Of a DNA stretch of 64,000 nucleotides, positions 54,801-62,131 are shown one piece after another. The stretch comes from Dyadobacter sandarakinus (GTDB taxonomy: Bacteria; Bacteroidota; Bacteroidia; Cytophagales; Spirosomataceae). Each line of letters opens with the position of its first letter. Position 1 is the first letter of the stretch. A model generated the notes under the pieces. That model ran no database searches, was not told where the DNA came from, and saw nothing but the letters and a program-made list of their open reading frames with translations. The DNA lies in assembly GCF_016894445.1 (NCBI RefSeq), contig NZ_CP056775.1:1304001-1368000 (forward strand), given 5' to 3'. The position numbers and the translations under genes are program-made.

Positions 54801-55114
54801 TGCCCGAGCCAGAGAAGACCCATCACCACCATCACCATGAACAGGGACGATAGCATGGTGCCCAGGCTCAGGCGTTTGAGGAGCAGATGGTGCTCGTAAT
54901 GCTCGTAGACCTTCCCCGCCAGCATGACGGCCGCGCCTGCGGCGATATATGCGATGGGGAGCGAGTACTCGGGATGATTTTCGAGCAGGAGTACGTTGGC
55001 CGACACATACACCAGCGTGGTGCCGATGTTGATGAAAAAGTTATGTAAAAAGAATAGGGAAGTCTGCTTGTTGAAGTAATTGGAAAGATTGGTGTCTTTA
55101 AAAAACGATTTCAT
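51860..55114 (-). CDS. Nucleotide-translocase-like membrane protein with HEAT repeats and C-terminal cNMP-binding domain
   Basis: A 1084-residue three-part protein. Residues 1-420 form about twelve helices of MFS/NTT (ATP/ADP carrier-like) type. Residues 440-700 are HEAT-like repeats (ARLAGLECLQTTGLHPFED, VQNLALEVAARSGNAGYL), followed by a helical linker. Residues 955-1075 are a cyclic-nucleotide-binding domain with an intact phosphate-binding cassette, FGELALLDTEPRSAT, including E1020 and R1029 that hold the ribose and phosphate. cAMP or cGMP should therefore bind. It converges with the cyclase operon. Whether the membrane part transports nucleotides is unknown; it may be a sensor. Confidence 0.82.
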   Translation of the reverse strand: MKSFFKDTNLSNYFNKQTSLFFLHNFFINIGTTLVYVSANVLLLENHPEYSLPIAYIAAGAAVMLAGKVYEHYEHHLLLKRLSLGTMLSSLFMVMVVMGLLWLGHGIATAIAVMVGYRIIYLLINLEFWGLSALVFDVRQSKRLFSVIGSGDMPAKALGAVLAVLIHSPSVLMILLVISLVCFALAFYTQLLTFRHTDIPNPHHARTRQAVSSGSKIIEKYFGGNKLLTSLCLGMVAVSATATWIEYHFFVNVKYKFHSQHDVIVFVGSLLTATYVISTFVKLIFSGKTVERFGVRLTLYLLPLITIATSLGLLISSYFRKDEPSLLVYYCVAYLLFELVRRTIFDPVFLVLFQPLATKVRLKGHTLAKGLFEPLGMIVAGALLAIIYTQQLGNISLTFDLSLLFALAALLAFRKAYGHYILELKNAISKRFIHSGEMASPAVALPIIEENLRSPRQEEVINAIDWLAANKPSIFRKNIDGLLKNNSPAVRLKTLQTLALSAKPDLPDKFTQYIENEPDAACQTLAVKIACSSSRLSEETIARYLAHPDLDIVKGCITGCWEAGKALPMIHGTLRRLLDSGDEAARLAGLECLQTTGLHPFEDLVKQCLVNGTPAVQNLALEVAARSGNAGYLRNLEPYLTDHLRKPTMAALIRSGDQGARMVENWLRGDESGRRLHNFIRVAEKFRHEFVLQILLDLTKNIYLNKLSLHTEHSNSTYHTDTFTHQAALKALTNYSLIAEYKQAVSEFVEKELIHAYLLLNGMDESGANVLWNNALEFELELTGQRLFYLFMIQYDKDAVQNAWKGIRHASREKRANSIEMIESLLPRMLYPSLHALFEDISIQKKRDALRQYMGSQDAGMPIITYILTQKERAFTPWTIALAAGAAIDRTDIILLEGLGSHRSRLIREAAAARSKALSEAGFLPTSFPKTMKHEDTTQQISEMERVIVLKNTRLFSQTPENVLSSIAPIMREVSYTEGQQIFAKGDLGDSMYIIYAGQVGIYDGSRQLALFDKGEIFGELALLDTEPRSATTLAETDILVFRIDQEDFFELMEERDEILRNVLRILCQRIRVQNEKMRLLTAQ

Positions 55115-55162
55115 AAAACGGATTGCTTATGCGGCTCATGTAAAATAAACACATTAACCTCA

Positions 55163-57436
55163 TTAATCCCGTATCACAAGCACCGAAGGCGACTGCGAGA
55201 GCCACACGCTATGCGCCTCCACGGCTTTTTTCCAGCTTGCAAGGCTCATCACCAGCAGGTCGAATTGCTGCAGAAAATCCCTGTCCAGCGCATTGCCGTA
55301 ATGCAGGATCACACGCTCGGGGGCAGTTTCCTGCACCGCTGCGAGGTGGCCCGTCACGTCCGGGTTCTGGCTCAGGGATTCGGAGGGGTCCATAATAGTC
55401 ACCTCGGCATCACCCGAGAGCAGCATTTTCTGTCCGTAACGCAGCAGGAACTGGTCTGCCGGAGCAAATACCGGAATCAGGATGCGGTGTACGCGGGCCA
55501 GGTTCTTCTCGATCAGTATGCCCACCGGTACCTTTACAGAGCGGATGATATGGGTTGTTTTTTCATCAAACACATCTGAATGAAAGAACTTTTCCTTACC
55601 CGTGAGTGTATCAGACCAGCGTTCACGGCTGATGATCTTAGAAGTAAAGCCCAGTACCTTCCCCAGGAATGTGCCTTCAAAAACCGACCTGCCCATGCCG
55701 ATCACAAGCATATCGTACTCACCGCTGTTGGCAGTATCGATGATATCATTGTCAATGTTTTTTGAAGGTCTGAAAAGCGGGGCGAATGTGGTACCGAGGT
55801 GCTCGGCTTCCTCGGTGATCGGCCTGAAAGTTTCGGCCTGATATGCCTCGGTATTGACCTGATTGAGGTAGCTGCTGGGGGAGAGGTGCAGTGCCGTTAT
55901 GTGCTGCGACTCGGCGTCTTTTTGCAGAAAATGATAAACAAGCCTCAGCATTTTCTTGCCTCCCTGCGGACTGGCAAATGCAATAAGTACTGAAAAACGC
56001 GATGGAATGGCGCTTTCCAGCATACTTTCCCAGTTGTTCTGCGGTAAAAAGCGGTCGATGAGGTCGAGTGCGGGGCCTGTCATGCAAGTGGTAGCCAGCG
56101 CCATAATCACCATCATTGCAAAAATCTCGGGAGAAAGTACGCCGATGTCGTAGCCGATGTTAAGTACCACCAGCTCCATCAGCCCGCGGGTGTTCATCAG
56201 CGAACCGATGATCAGGCTGTCGCGCCATGATTGCCGCACCATACGGGCTGCGATGGCACTCCCGAGGAACTTGCCTGCGACCGCCGCGAGGATGATCAGT
56301 CCGGTGATTTTCCAGAGGTAAATGTCGTTCAGCAGTCCGATCTGCGTGCGCAGTCCGGTGAAAACAAAAAAGAGCGGCAGGAGCAGTACAAGCGAAACGT
56401 CTTCTACTTTCTCGGTAAATATGGTCCTGAAATTCTGGTTGGCAGGCATGATCACACCCGCCATGAATGCACCGAACAGGGCATGGATGCCGATGATCTC
56501 ACTGCAGTAAGACGAGAGCAGCAGTGTCACAAAGAACACGGCAACTACCGGCTTGGTAAGACCTTCGCGGTAGGCATAATGATCGCCGATGCGTTTCAGG
56601 AACGGGCGCACCAGTTTGAGCATGATCACTACATATACCACGGCCAACGCAATGGTGTACAATGAGCTCAGGAACGATCCCGCCTTCACGATGGCGATCA
56701 CGGCCGCCAGGATACACCAGGCAGTAATATCGTCTGTGGCTGCACAGGTGATCACCATGGTTCCCAGCCGGGTGCGCGACAGCCCGCGCTCCTGAACGAT
56801 GCGCGCGAGTACGGGAAAAGCGGTAATACTCAGAGCGATACCGATAAAGAGTGCAAATGAGAGAAAGTTGATGCCTGCCGGTGCAAAACGCTGATAAATC
56901 ATCAGCGCCAGGCCCACCCCCAGGGAAAAAGGCAGGATGATACTCGCATGACTGATCACCACAGCTTCCTCGGCTTTGCTTTTTAATGTTTTGAGATCGA
57001 GTTCCATGCCAATGATGAACATGAAAAGGATGAGGCCAATCTGACTCAAAAACTGCAGATTGCCCAGCGATTGGGCTGGAAAGAGGAAAGCCGATACCTG
57101 GGGAAAGTACATGCCCGCCAGCGAAGGTCCCAGAAATATCCCTGCTGCGATCTCACCCACTACCGACGGCTGCCCGATTTTCCTGCACAGAAAACCGAAA
57201 ATCCTCGCGATGAGGATGATAGTGATGATTTGCAGCAGAAGAATGGCGAGAGGGTGCGAAAGACCATGCCTGAAAGTATCCCAAAACTGCTCCCACGAGC
57301 TGGTTCCTGGGTCTTTGCTGCTGGCAGCAAGTGCAGGGCTTTCCAGGTTTTGTCCCTGCTGCATGAAAAAATAAAGAAGTGTTGAGAATACCCCTATCGT
57401 GATAATGTAGAAAAAGAGATTGCGCAGGTTTTTCAT
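55163..57436 (-). CDS. CPA2-family cation:proton antiporter with Usp-like tail
   Basis: A 757-residue protein. Residues 1-470 hold a first helix (about 7-27) then the 12-13 helix Na+(K+)/H+ exchanger core, with VGEIAAGIFLGPSLAG, IGLILFMFIIGMELD and the ion-site motif AATDDITAWC (tandem Asp). The C-terminal 270 residues are soluble, resembling two universal-stress-protein-like domains (LVIGMGRSVFEGTFLGKV). This matches plant CHX-like and cyanobacterial/Bacteroidota CPA2 exchangers for K+ or Na+ and pH control. The gene is 48 bases upstream of the cNMP-binding protein on the same strand, so the two may be co-transcribed. Confidence 0.9.
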   Translation of the reverse strand: MKNLRNLFFYIITIGVFSTLLYFFMQQGQNLESPALAASSKDPGTSSWEQFWDTFRHGLSHPLAILLLQIITIILIARIFGFLCRKIGQPSVVGEIAAGIFLGPSLAGMYFPQVSAFLFPAQSLGNLQFLSQIGLILFMFIIGMELDLKTLKSKAEEAVVISHASIILPFSLGVGLALMIYQRFAPAGINFLSFALFIGIALSITAFPVLARIVQERGLSRTRLGTMVITCAATDDITAWCILAAVIAIVKAGSFLSSLYTIALAVVYVVIMLKLVRPFLKRIGDHYAYREGLTKPVVAVFFVTLLLSSYCSEIIGIHALFGAFMAGVIMPANQNFRTIFTEKVEDVSLVLLLPLFFVFTGLRTQIGLLNDIYLWKITGLIILAAVAGKFLGSAIAARMVRQSWRDSLIIGSLMNTRGLMELVVLNIGYDIGVLSPEIFAMMVIMALATTCMTGPALDLIDRFLPQNNWESMLESAIPSRFSVLIAFASPQGGKKMLRLVYHFLQKDAESQHITALHLSPSSYLNQVNTEAYQAETFRPITEEAEHLGTTFAPLFRPSKNIDNDIIDTANSGEYDMLVIGMGRSVFEGTFLGKVLGFTSKIISRERWSDTLTGKEKFFHSDVFDEKTTHIIRSVKVPVGILIEKNLARVHRILIPVFAPADQFLLRYGQKMLLSGDAEVTIMDPSESLSQNPDVTGHLAAVQETAPERVILHYGNALDRDFLQQFDLLVMSLASWKKAVEAHSVWLSQSPSVLVIRD

Positions 57437-57541
57437 CTATATGGAACGAGGTGAACAGCGCAAAGTACCAAAATAATGAAGATAAGCCAACTCTGAGGCC
57501 ATGAGGCCACTTTTTGAGCGCCGGACAACCGGTCAGCCCGG

Positions 57542-57572
57542 CAAAAAAATCGCCCCGGTGATGCCGGGGCGA
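57542..57572 (-). terminator. Rho-independent terminator of the enolase-superfamily gene
   Basis: On the reverse strand CGCCCCGG, loop CATCA, CCGGGGCG (8 bp, GC-rich) is followed by ATTTTTTTG. It closes the SusCD operon. Confidence 0.9.
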
Positions 57573-57614
57573 AATGTTATCTTTTGGTTAAGAAAAAAGC
57601 GGGCGGATTGGTGC

Positions 57615-59099
57615 CTAGCTCCACAGCCGGTCGTGGGAGCGCTTGTCGTTCCAGTCGGGCGTAGGTGCAAAGAAACTTTTGTCTTTTGGAAGCAGGTGCT
57701 TTTTCACTTCCTCTTCGTTCAGCTCGATGCCCAGCCCGGGTGCGTCCAGCGGCACATTGGCGAAGCCTTTGTCGATCAGCCTGCGGCCATCTGTGGTTTT
57801 GACCAGACTTTCCCACCAGGGTACATCCACCGAGTGGTGTTCAAGCGCGAGGAAATTCTGCGTAGCTGCGGCACAATGCACATTGGCCATAAAGCTCACG
57901 GGAGTTCCGGCAAAGTGCATGGCCATTGCAATCCCGTTTTCTTCAGCATAGTCGCCAATGCGCTTCGTTTCCAGGAGTCCACCCGATGAAGCCAGGTCGG
58001 GATGGACGATGTCTATCGCACGTTTGTCGATGAGCGTTTTAAAGCCATCTTTCAGATAAATATCCTCCCCGGTCAGCGTAGGAGTTTCGAGTGCGTCGGA
58101 AATCGTCCGCCACTGGTCTGTAAACTCCCAGGGAACCATGTCTTCCAGCCAGGCAAGGCGGTATTTTTCGAGTGCTTTTCCCAGCCGGATGCCGTTATTC
58201 ATATCAAAATGGCCATAGTGGTCGGTAGAGAGCGGTATTTCGTAACCTACCGCGCTGCGTACATCGTCTACTACCTTGGCCATTTCGGCAAGGCCTTTTT
58301 CTGTGATCTGGATACCGGTAAACGGGTGTTTGGTGTTGGCGTAAGAGTAGTAGTCGCCCGACCATTGTGAAAACCCGCCACCCCAGAACTTGTTGTTTAC
58401 CACGCCATTTTCCACGTTTCGGAGCATTCCAATGGATACGTCCATTTTGAGCCAGGTATATCCCTGATCCACTGTACGGTACTTGATTTTTTGTTTAAAC
58501 TCGGCAAGATCGTCAGATTCCGGGGTATCGGCATACAACCGGACCTTGTCGCGGTAGCGGCCGCCAAGCAGCTGCCAGCAGGGCACGCCGTAAGCTTTTC
58601 CGCAAAGGTCCCAAAGCGCCATTTCCACAGCGCACACCCCGCCGGCCTGGCGCCCGTGAAAGCCGAATTGTTTGATCGATTTAAATAACATTTCCACGTT
58701 GCACGGATTATGCCCCAGCAAATGTGCTTTAAGACTCAGCGCATAGCGTTCATCGGCCCCGTCGCGTACCTCGCCTAAACCGTAGATCCCCTGATTGGTG
58801 TCGATGCGGATAATAGGCGTCCGGCCTACATTCTGTACGATACAATACCGTAGATCGGTGATTTTCAGGTCGGAAGGTTTGGACGCCCGGTTCACCTTGC
58901 TGGTAGCCTGCGCAATGGTGTCTTCGGTGGACATGGACATAAAGCTCCCCAGCGCAATGCCGCCGATGGCCGAATTGCGGAGGAAGTTCCTGCGGCTGGG
59001 CTTTGTTGCCGGATCGTTCATCTCTGCAAGATGAGCTGCTTTTTCAGCTGCTTCCAGTTGCTTGTTCTGTGCAATAATGTCTTTTAAGATGCTTTTCAT
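57615..59099 (-). CDS. Tat-exported enolase-superfamily enzyme (mandelate racemase/muconate lactonizing type)
   Basis: A 494-residue protein. A 34-residue lead-in is followed by a twin-arginine motif, SRRNFLRNSAIGG (R36, R37), and a hydrophobic stretch, so the folded enzyme is probably sent to the periplasm. The enolase barrel covers about 80-480. Metal ligands are D293 (STDHYGH), E319 (WLEDMV), E345 (TGEDIY). Base/acid candidates are K218 (WLKMDVS), H366 (IVHPDLASSGG) and H395 (MHFAGTP). The pattern fits acid-sugar dehydratases such as the galactonate/gluconate type. The substrate is not determined. It lies at the end of a SusC-SusD-RraA-like operon. Confidence 0.85.
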   Translation of the reverse strand: MKSILKDIIAQNKQLEAAEKAAHLAEMNDPATKPSRRNFLRNSAIGGIALGSFMSMSTEDTIAQATSKVNRASKPSDLKITDLRYCIVQNVGRTPIIRIDTNQGIYGLGEVRDGADERYALSLKAHLLGHNPCNVEMLFKSIKQFGFHGRQAGGVCAVEMALWDLCGKAYGVPCWQLLGGRYRDKVRLYADTPESDDLAEFKQKIKYRTVDQGYTWLKMDVSIGMLRNVENGVVNNKFWGGGFSQWSGDYYSYANTKHPFTGIQITEKGLAEMAKVVDDVRSAVGYEIPLSTDHYGHFDMNNGIRLGKALEKYRLAWLEDMVPWEFTDQWRTISDALETPTLTGEDIYLKDGFKTLIDKRAIDIVHPDLASSGGLLETKRIGDYAEENGIAMAMHFAGTPVSFMANVHCAAATQNFLALEHHSVDVPWWESLVKTTDGRRLIDKGFANVPLDAPGLGIELNEEEVKKHLLPKDKSFFAPTPDWNDKRSHDRLWS

Positions 59100-59155
59100 A
59101 AGTAGTTTTTTGTAGAATTTCTAAATACTGTCTTTAAGATGTTTAGCGTTGAAGC

Positions 59156-59395
59156 CCCTCCTTTGTCACCCTGAGCGGAGTCGAAGGGCGATGCGGCCAC
59201 GACAAACCACTTTTTACCTCGCTTGTTGCCATTTGCTATTATCAAGCTTAAATGGCTTCATAGTCGCCGCACCCACCCTCCTTTGTCACCCTGAGCGGAG
59301 TCGAAGGGCGATGCGGCCACCACAAACCACTTTTTACCTCCTTTGTTGCCATTTGCTATTATCAAGCTTGAACAGCTTCATAGTGGCCGCATCTG
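59156..59395. repeat. Two tandem 120-base direct repeats
   Basis: Units at 59156-59275 and 59276-59395 are nearly identical, differing at about eight single positions. Each begins CCCTCCTTTGTCACCCTGAG and ends in CTTCATAGT(C/G)GCCGCA. Confidence 0.9.
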
Positions 59396-59420
59396 CCCTT
59401 CGACTCCGCTCAGGGTGACA
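59284..59420. mobile_element. MITE/REP-like element with 37-38 bp terminal inverted repeats
   Basis: The left arm 59284-59320 and right arm 59383-59420 are reverse complements with a single one-base insertion. They enclose a 62-base centre. The arm holds CACCCTGAGCGGAGTCGAAG, a string I recall as widespread between genes in Bacteroidota and other bacteria. The left neighbour unit (from 59164) lacks its right arm. No transposase is present, so it would be moved in trans. Confidence 0.7.
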
Positions 59421-59475
59421 AGGGATGGGAGGAGCGGTGTTGAGGGAGATGACGTGCCTTACATAGCCGTTCTAC

Positions 59476-60408
59476 CTAGTAATTTCTGTCTTTCAGATAA
59501 TCATCCAGCTCCTTCTTGGTCATCGGCAGCTTGCCGGGGTAGTTGTTGACCCAGTTCAGGAAATCTTTCTGGATCGCATCGGACCATTTGGTGTCGATCT
59601 CGCCGGGCGTGTACTTGCCCTCGCGCAGGCGCAGGTGCCCGAACTCGTCGCGCAGCGCTGTTACCTCAGAGGTAATCACAAGGTCTTCCACCAGGTGAGC
59701 GGGAATGAAGATGGTACCGTATTTTTTGGCCAGTACCACATCCCCCGGCAGCACGGTGGCGCGGCCGATCCGGATCGGCGTATTGATGTTGGACAGCATC
59801 ATCTGCTGGATATAGGAAGGATCATTTCCTTTGGTCCATGCATTGAACCCCTTGATTTCGCTCAGCCCTTCCACGTCCCGGACCGACCCGTAAAAGATCA
59901 CCCCACGCTTCGATTTGGCATAGATAGAGTTACCCAGGTTATCACCGATCAGCGTGCCGTCGGCAATTTTGCCGTAGCCGTCGGCCACGTATACATCGCC
60001 TTCTTTGAGAACATCAATGGGCCAGGAGTTGGTACCCCCGGTTTGTACCCGTCCTTCTTTCTTGCCCATTTCCTTGACCAGATCGGCCAGGTCAGGGCGG
60101 AGCGGTACGTATTGGGCAGTGACGACGCGCCCGGTCATGACGCTGTCCGTATGGATCAGCTGCCAGTCTCCCTCAAACTGATTGTTGTAGCCCTTGTTCC
60201 GGAGTACGCCCCAGGCTTCTTCCATAGAAATGTTTTTGAGGCGCGCCAGTATCGCGTCGGAAACCCTGGGCCGTCCGTCGGCGGAACGTTCGCCTTTCCA
60301 GGCCGATGTGTAGGCTTTCAGCTGGTCGGGCGTAGGCGAGACGGATTGCGCCTGCGCACCGAGCGTACAGCATGCAACCATCCCTGCGAAAAAGGTTTTT
60401 TTGATCAT
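59476..60408 (-). CDS. Exported RraA-like/HMG-aldolase-family protein
   Basis: A 310-residue protein with a signal peptide (about 1-21, ...TLGAQAQ). The central domain (about 115-245) is the RraA fold: GDVYVADGYGKIADGTLIGD, then RGVIFYGSVRDVEGL with the Arg-Asp pair that in aldolase members binds pyruvate and metal, and PGDVVLAKKYGTIFIP. Cytoplasmic relatives are 4-hydroxy-4-methyl-2-oxoglutarate aldolases or RNase E inhibitors. Export rules out RNase E regulation, so an enzyme role on oxo-acids is more plausible. It follows susD by 24 bases. Confidence 0.82.
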   Translation of the reverse strand: MIKKTFFAGMVACCTLGAQAQSVSPTPDQLKAYTSAWKGERSADGRPRVSDAILARLKNISMEEAWGVLRNKGYNNQFEGDWQLIHTDSVMTGRVVTAQYVPLRPDLADLVKEMGKKEGRVQTGGTNSWPIDVLKEGDVYVADGYGKIADGTLIGDNLGNSIYAKSKRGVIFYGSVRDVEGLSEIKGFNAWTKGNDPSYIQQMMLSNINTPIRIGRATVLPGDVVLAKKYGTIFIPAHLVEDLVITSEVTALRDEFGHLRLREGKYTPGEIDTKWSDAIQKDFLNWVNNYPGKLPMTKKELDDYLKDRNY

Positions 60409-60432
60409 AAAAGTATATTAAGCGGATAAAGA

Positions 60433-61965
60433 TTATTTGTCCCAGAAAACGGGTGTACCTAACTCATCAGGGCCCATGCGGGCTACTGCTTCCCTGTAAT
60501 TGGCCTCATTCACCGAACGCTCGCGCACCGGATAAACCAATCTCCTGATAAAGTCTTTGACGGAAGGATCTTTACCCGGATAGGTATTTACAGGCAACGC
60601 AGGAAAGCCGCTCCGGCGGAAATTGGCCCACGCTTCCGAACCATTCAGGAAGGAGGAAACCCAGTACTGGCTGTTGATCTGTTCCAATGCATTCGCCGGC
60701 GTAAATGGGTGGGCGGTGAGGTAGGCATCCTGACTGGCCGCGGGGATTGTCGCAGCCACATCATAGGTCGCCAGCTGCGACATATGTGCTTTTACGCCAG
60801 CCTCGTACAACGCTTTTACATCTCCCGCAGCCCAGCCGCGCTGTACGGCTTCAGCCAGTAAAAGCGAGGTTTGCGAGTAGGTGATGAAAAACTCGGGTGC
60901 ATCAATCTTGCCCAGTGTCTTACGGTTGATCTGCGAGTATTTGAATGCAGCCCCGATCTTCCCGGGAAAGCCGGGCGCATTGGCAATGGTCGATTCATTG
61001 TACCCGTAGGGCATGCCTTCCTGGTTGGCAGGATTGGTGTCCTCCGCTCCGGCGGTGGCAATCGGGTTGCCGGGGGTTTCGTACTTCACGGCAATGACGC
61101 TCAGGCGGGGATCTGCATTGGCTTTCAGATAATCCACAAAGGCTTTGCCAAGATATACGTTGCCTCGCTCGGTACCCTGAAAGTAGTTTGCCAGCGGATG
61201 GTTGAAAGTGCTGTTAAAGGCGATGAATGCATTGTCGGCATTGGAACTCTGCAGACCTCCGTTCGCGGGATCCACCGCTACCGCCACAAACTGTTTTGCC
61301 TTGTTCTGGTCAATTTTTGTATACCGCATCGCGGCACGCAGAAGGAGCGAGTTGCCCAGTTTTTTCCATTGTGCAATGTTTCCCTTGTAAAACAGGTCAC
61401 CGATTTCGATTGCCTTGCTTGCATCAAGACCCTTGGTGCCTTCGCTGAGCTCTTTCAGCAAGTCGTCGTAAATCAGCTTCTGGTCGTCATATTTGGGTAA
61501 GTTGATCTGCTCAAGAAATCCTTTTCCTGCCTGGAAATAGGGGACATCCCCATAGGTATCTACCAAAACCATAAACACATACGATTTCCAGATCCGCGCC
61601 ATATGGTACAGGTTACTGCGGGCCGGATTGTCTTTCGTCTGAGAAATGACAGTTGTCAGCAGGTTCACCGGACCGTTTTGCAGGTAAAGCGAGTTGAAGT
61701 TCGCATTGGAATTTGGATCAGACACTGCATTGTGGTTGCCGCCTTCAAGCACACCCGTGTAAGGTGTATTGATCTGCTGCACAATCTGAAGCTGATAGTT
61801 CTGCGTAGCGATCGCCGACGAAAACTGTGCATTGGAGAACAGGTAACCCGGATCAATGCTGGTCGCCAGCACCGGGTTTTTGTTCACATCCTCAAACCCC
61901 TTGTCGCAGGAGCTGACCAGGACGAGGAGGCAGAGGGTTGTGATATGTGAGAGAAGTTGTTTCAT
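60433..61965 (-). CDS. SusD/RagB-family outer-membrane nutrient-binding lipoprotein
   Basis: A 510-residue surface lipoprotein, with signal ending VSSC (acylated Cys20). TPR-like helices of the SusD fold are visible (YHMARIWKSYVFMVLVDTYG, DDLLKELSEGTKGL, WKKLGNSLLLRAAMRY). It caps the SusC barrel and captures an oligosaccharide or related compound. It is separated from susC by 166 bases holding a short tandem repeat. The adjacent enolase-type and RraA-type genes suggest acidic sugars or their derivatives as ligand, which is inference. Confidence 0.92.
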   Translation of the reverse strand: MKQLLSHITTLCLLVLVSSCDKGFEDVNKNPVLATSIDPGYLFSNAQFSSAIATQNYQLQIVQQINTPYTGVLEGGNHNAVSDPNSNANFNSLYLQNGPVNLLTTVISQTKDNPARSNLYHMARIWKSYVFMVLVDTYGDVPYFQAGKGFLEQINLPKYDDQKLIYDDLLKELSEGTKGLDASKAIEIGDLFYKGNIAQWKKLGNSLLLRAAMRYTKIDQNKAKQFVAVAVDPANGGLQSSNADNAFIAFNSTFNHPLANYFQGTERGNVYLGKAFVDYLKANADPRLSVIAVKYETPGNPIATAGAEDTNPANQEGMPYGYNESTIANAPGFPGKIGAAFKYSQINRKTLGKIDAPEFFITYSQTSLLLAEAVQRGWAAGDVKALYEAGVKAHMSQLATYDVAATIPAASQDAYLTAHPFTPANALEQINSQYWVSSFLNGSEAWANFRRSGFPALPVNTYPGKDPSVKDFIRRLVYPVRERSVNEANYREAVARMGPDELGTPVFWDK

Positions 61966-61975
61966 GTTTAGTTTT

Positions 61976-62126
61976 GAATTAGTGAATGAGTGAATTAGCG
62001 AATGATTGAATGACTGAATGACCGAATGATTGAATGAATGAGTGATTTAGTGATCAATGACCCAATGACTGAATGACCCAATGACTGAATGACCGAATGA
62101 TTTAGTGACCCAATGACCCAATGCCC
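61976..62126. repeat. Degenerate octamer tandem repeat between susC and susD
   Basis: About 18 units of an 8-base motif GAATGANY (variants GAATGACT, GAATGACC, GAATGATT, AATGACCC) fill 151 bases of the 166-base gap. The units diverge from one another and do not extend into either gene. Confidence 0.85.
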
Positions 62127-62131
62127 ATTTT

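Larger units (their letters stand above)
59100..59475. other. 376-base intergenic region carrying a repeat element
   Basis: No gene. It is largely filled by a tandem pair of 120-base repeats (59156-59395) and an inverted arm to 59420. The short forward frames here are repeat-derived and encode the CHPERSRR string, a common artefact of this element. Confidence 0.75.

Noticed and set aside
59149-59418. Forward 89-codon frame with repeated CHPERSRR strings
   Set aside because: It is a translation of the repeat element, an artefact commonly annotated wherever this sequence occurs, and has no start signal or protein-like composition.
61976-62126. Possible CRISPR array in the susC-susD gap
   Set aside because: The units are 8 bases with no spacers and no cas genes: a simple tandem repeat.
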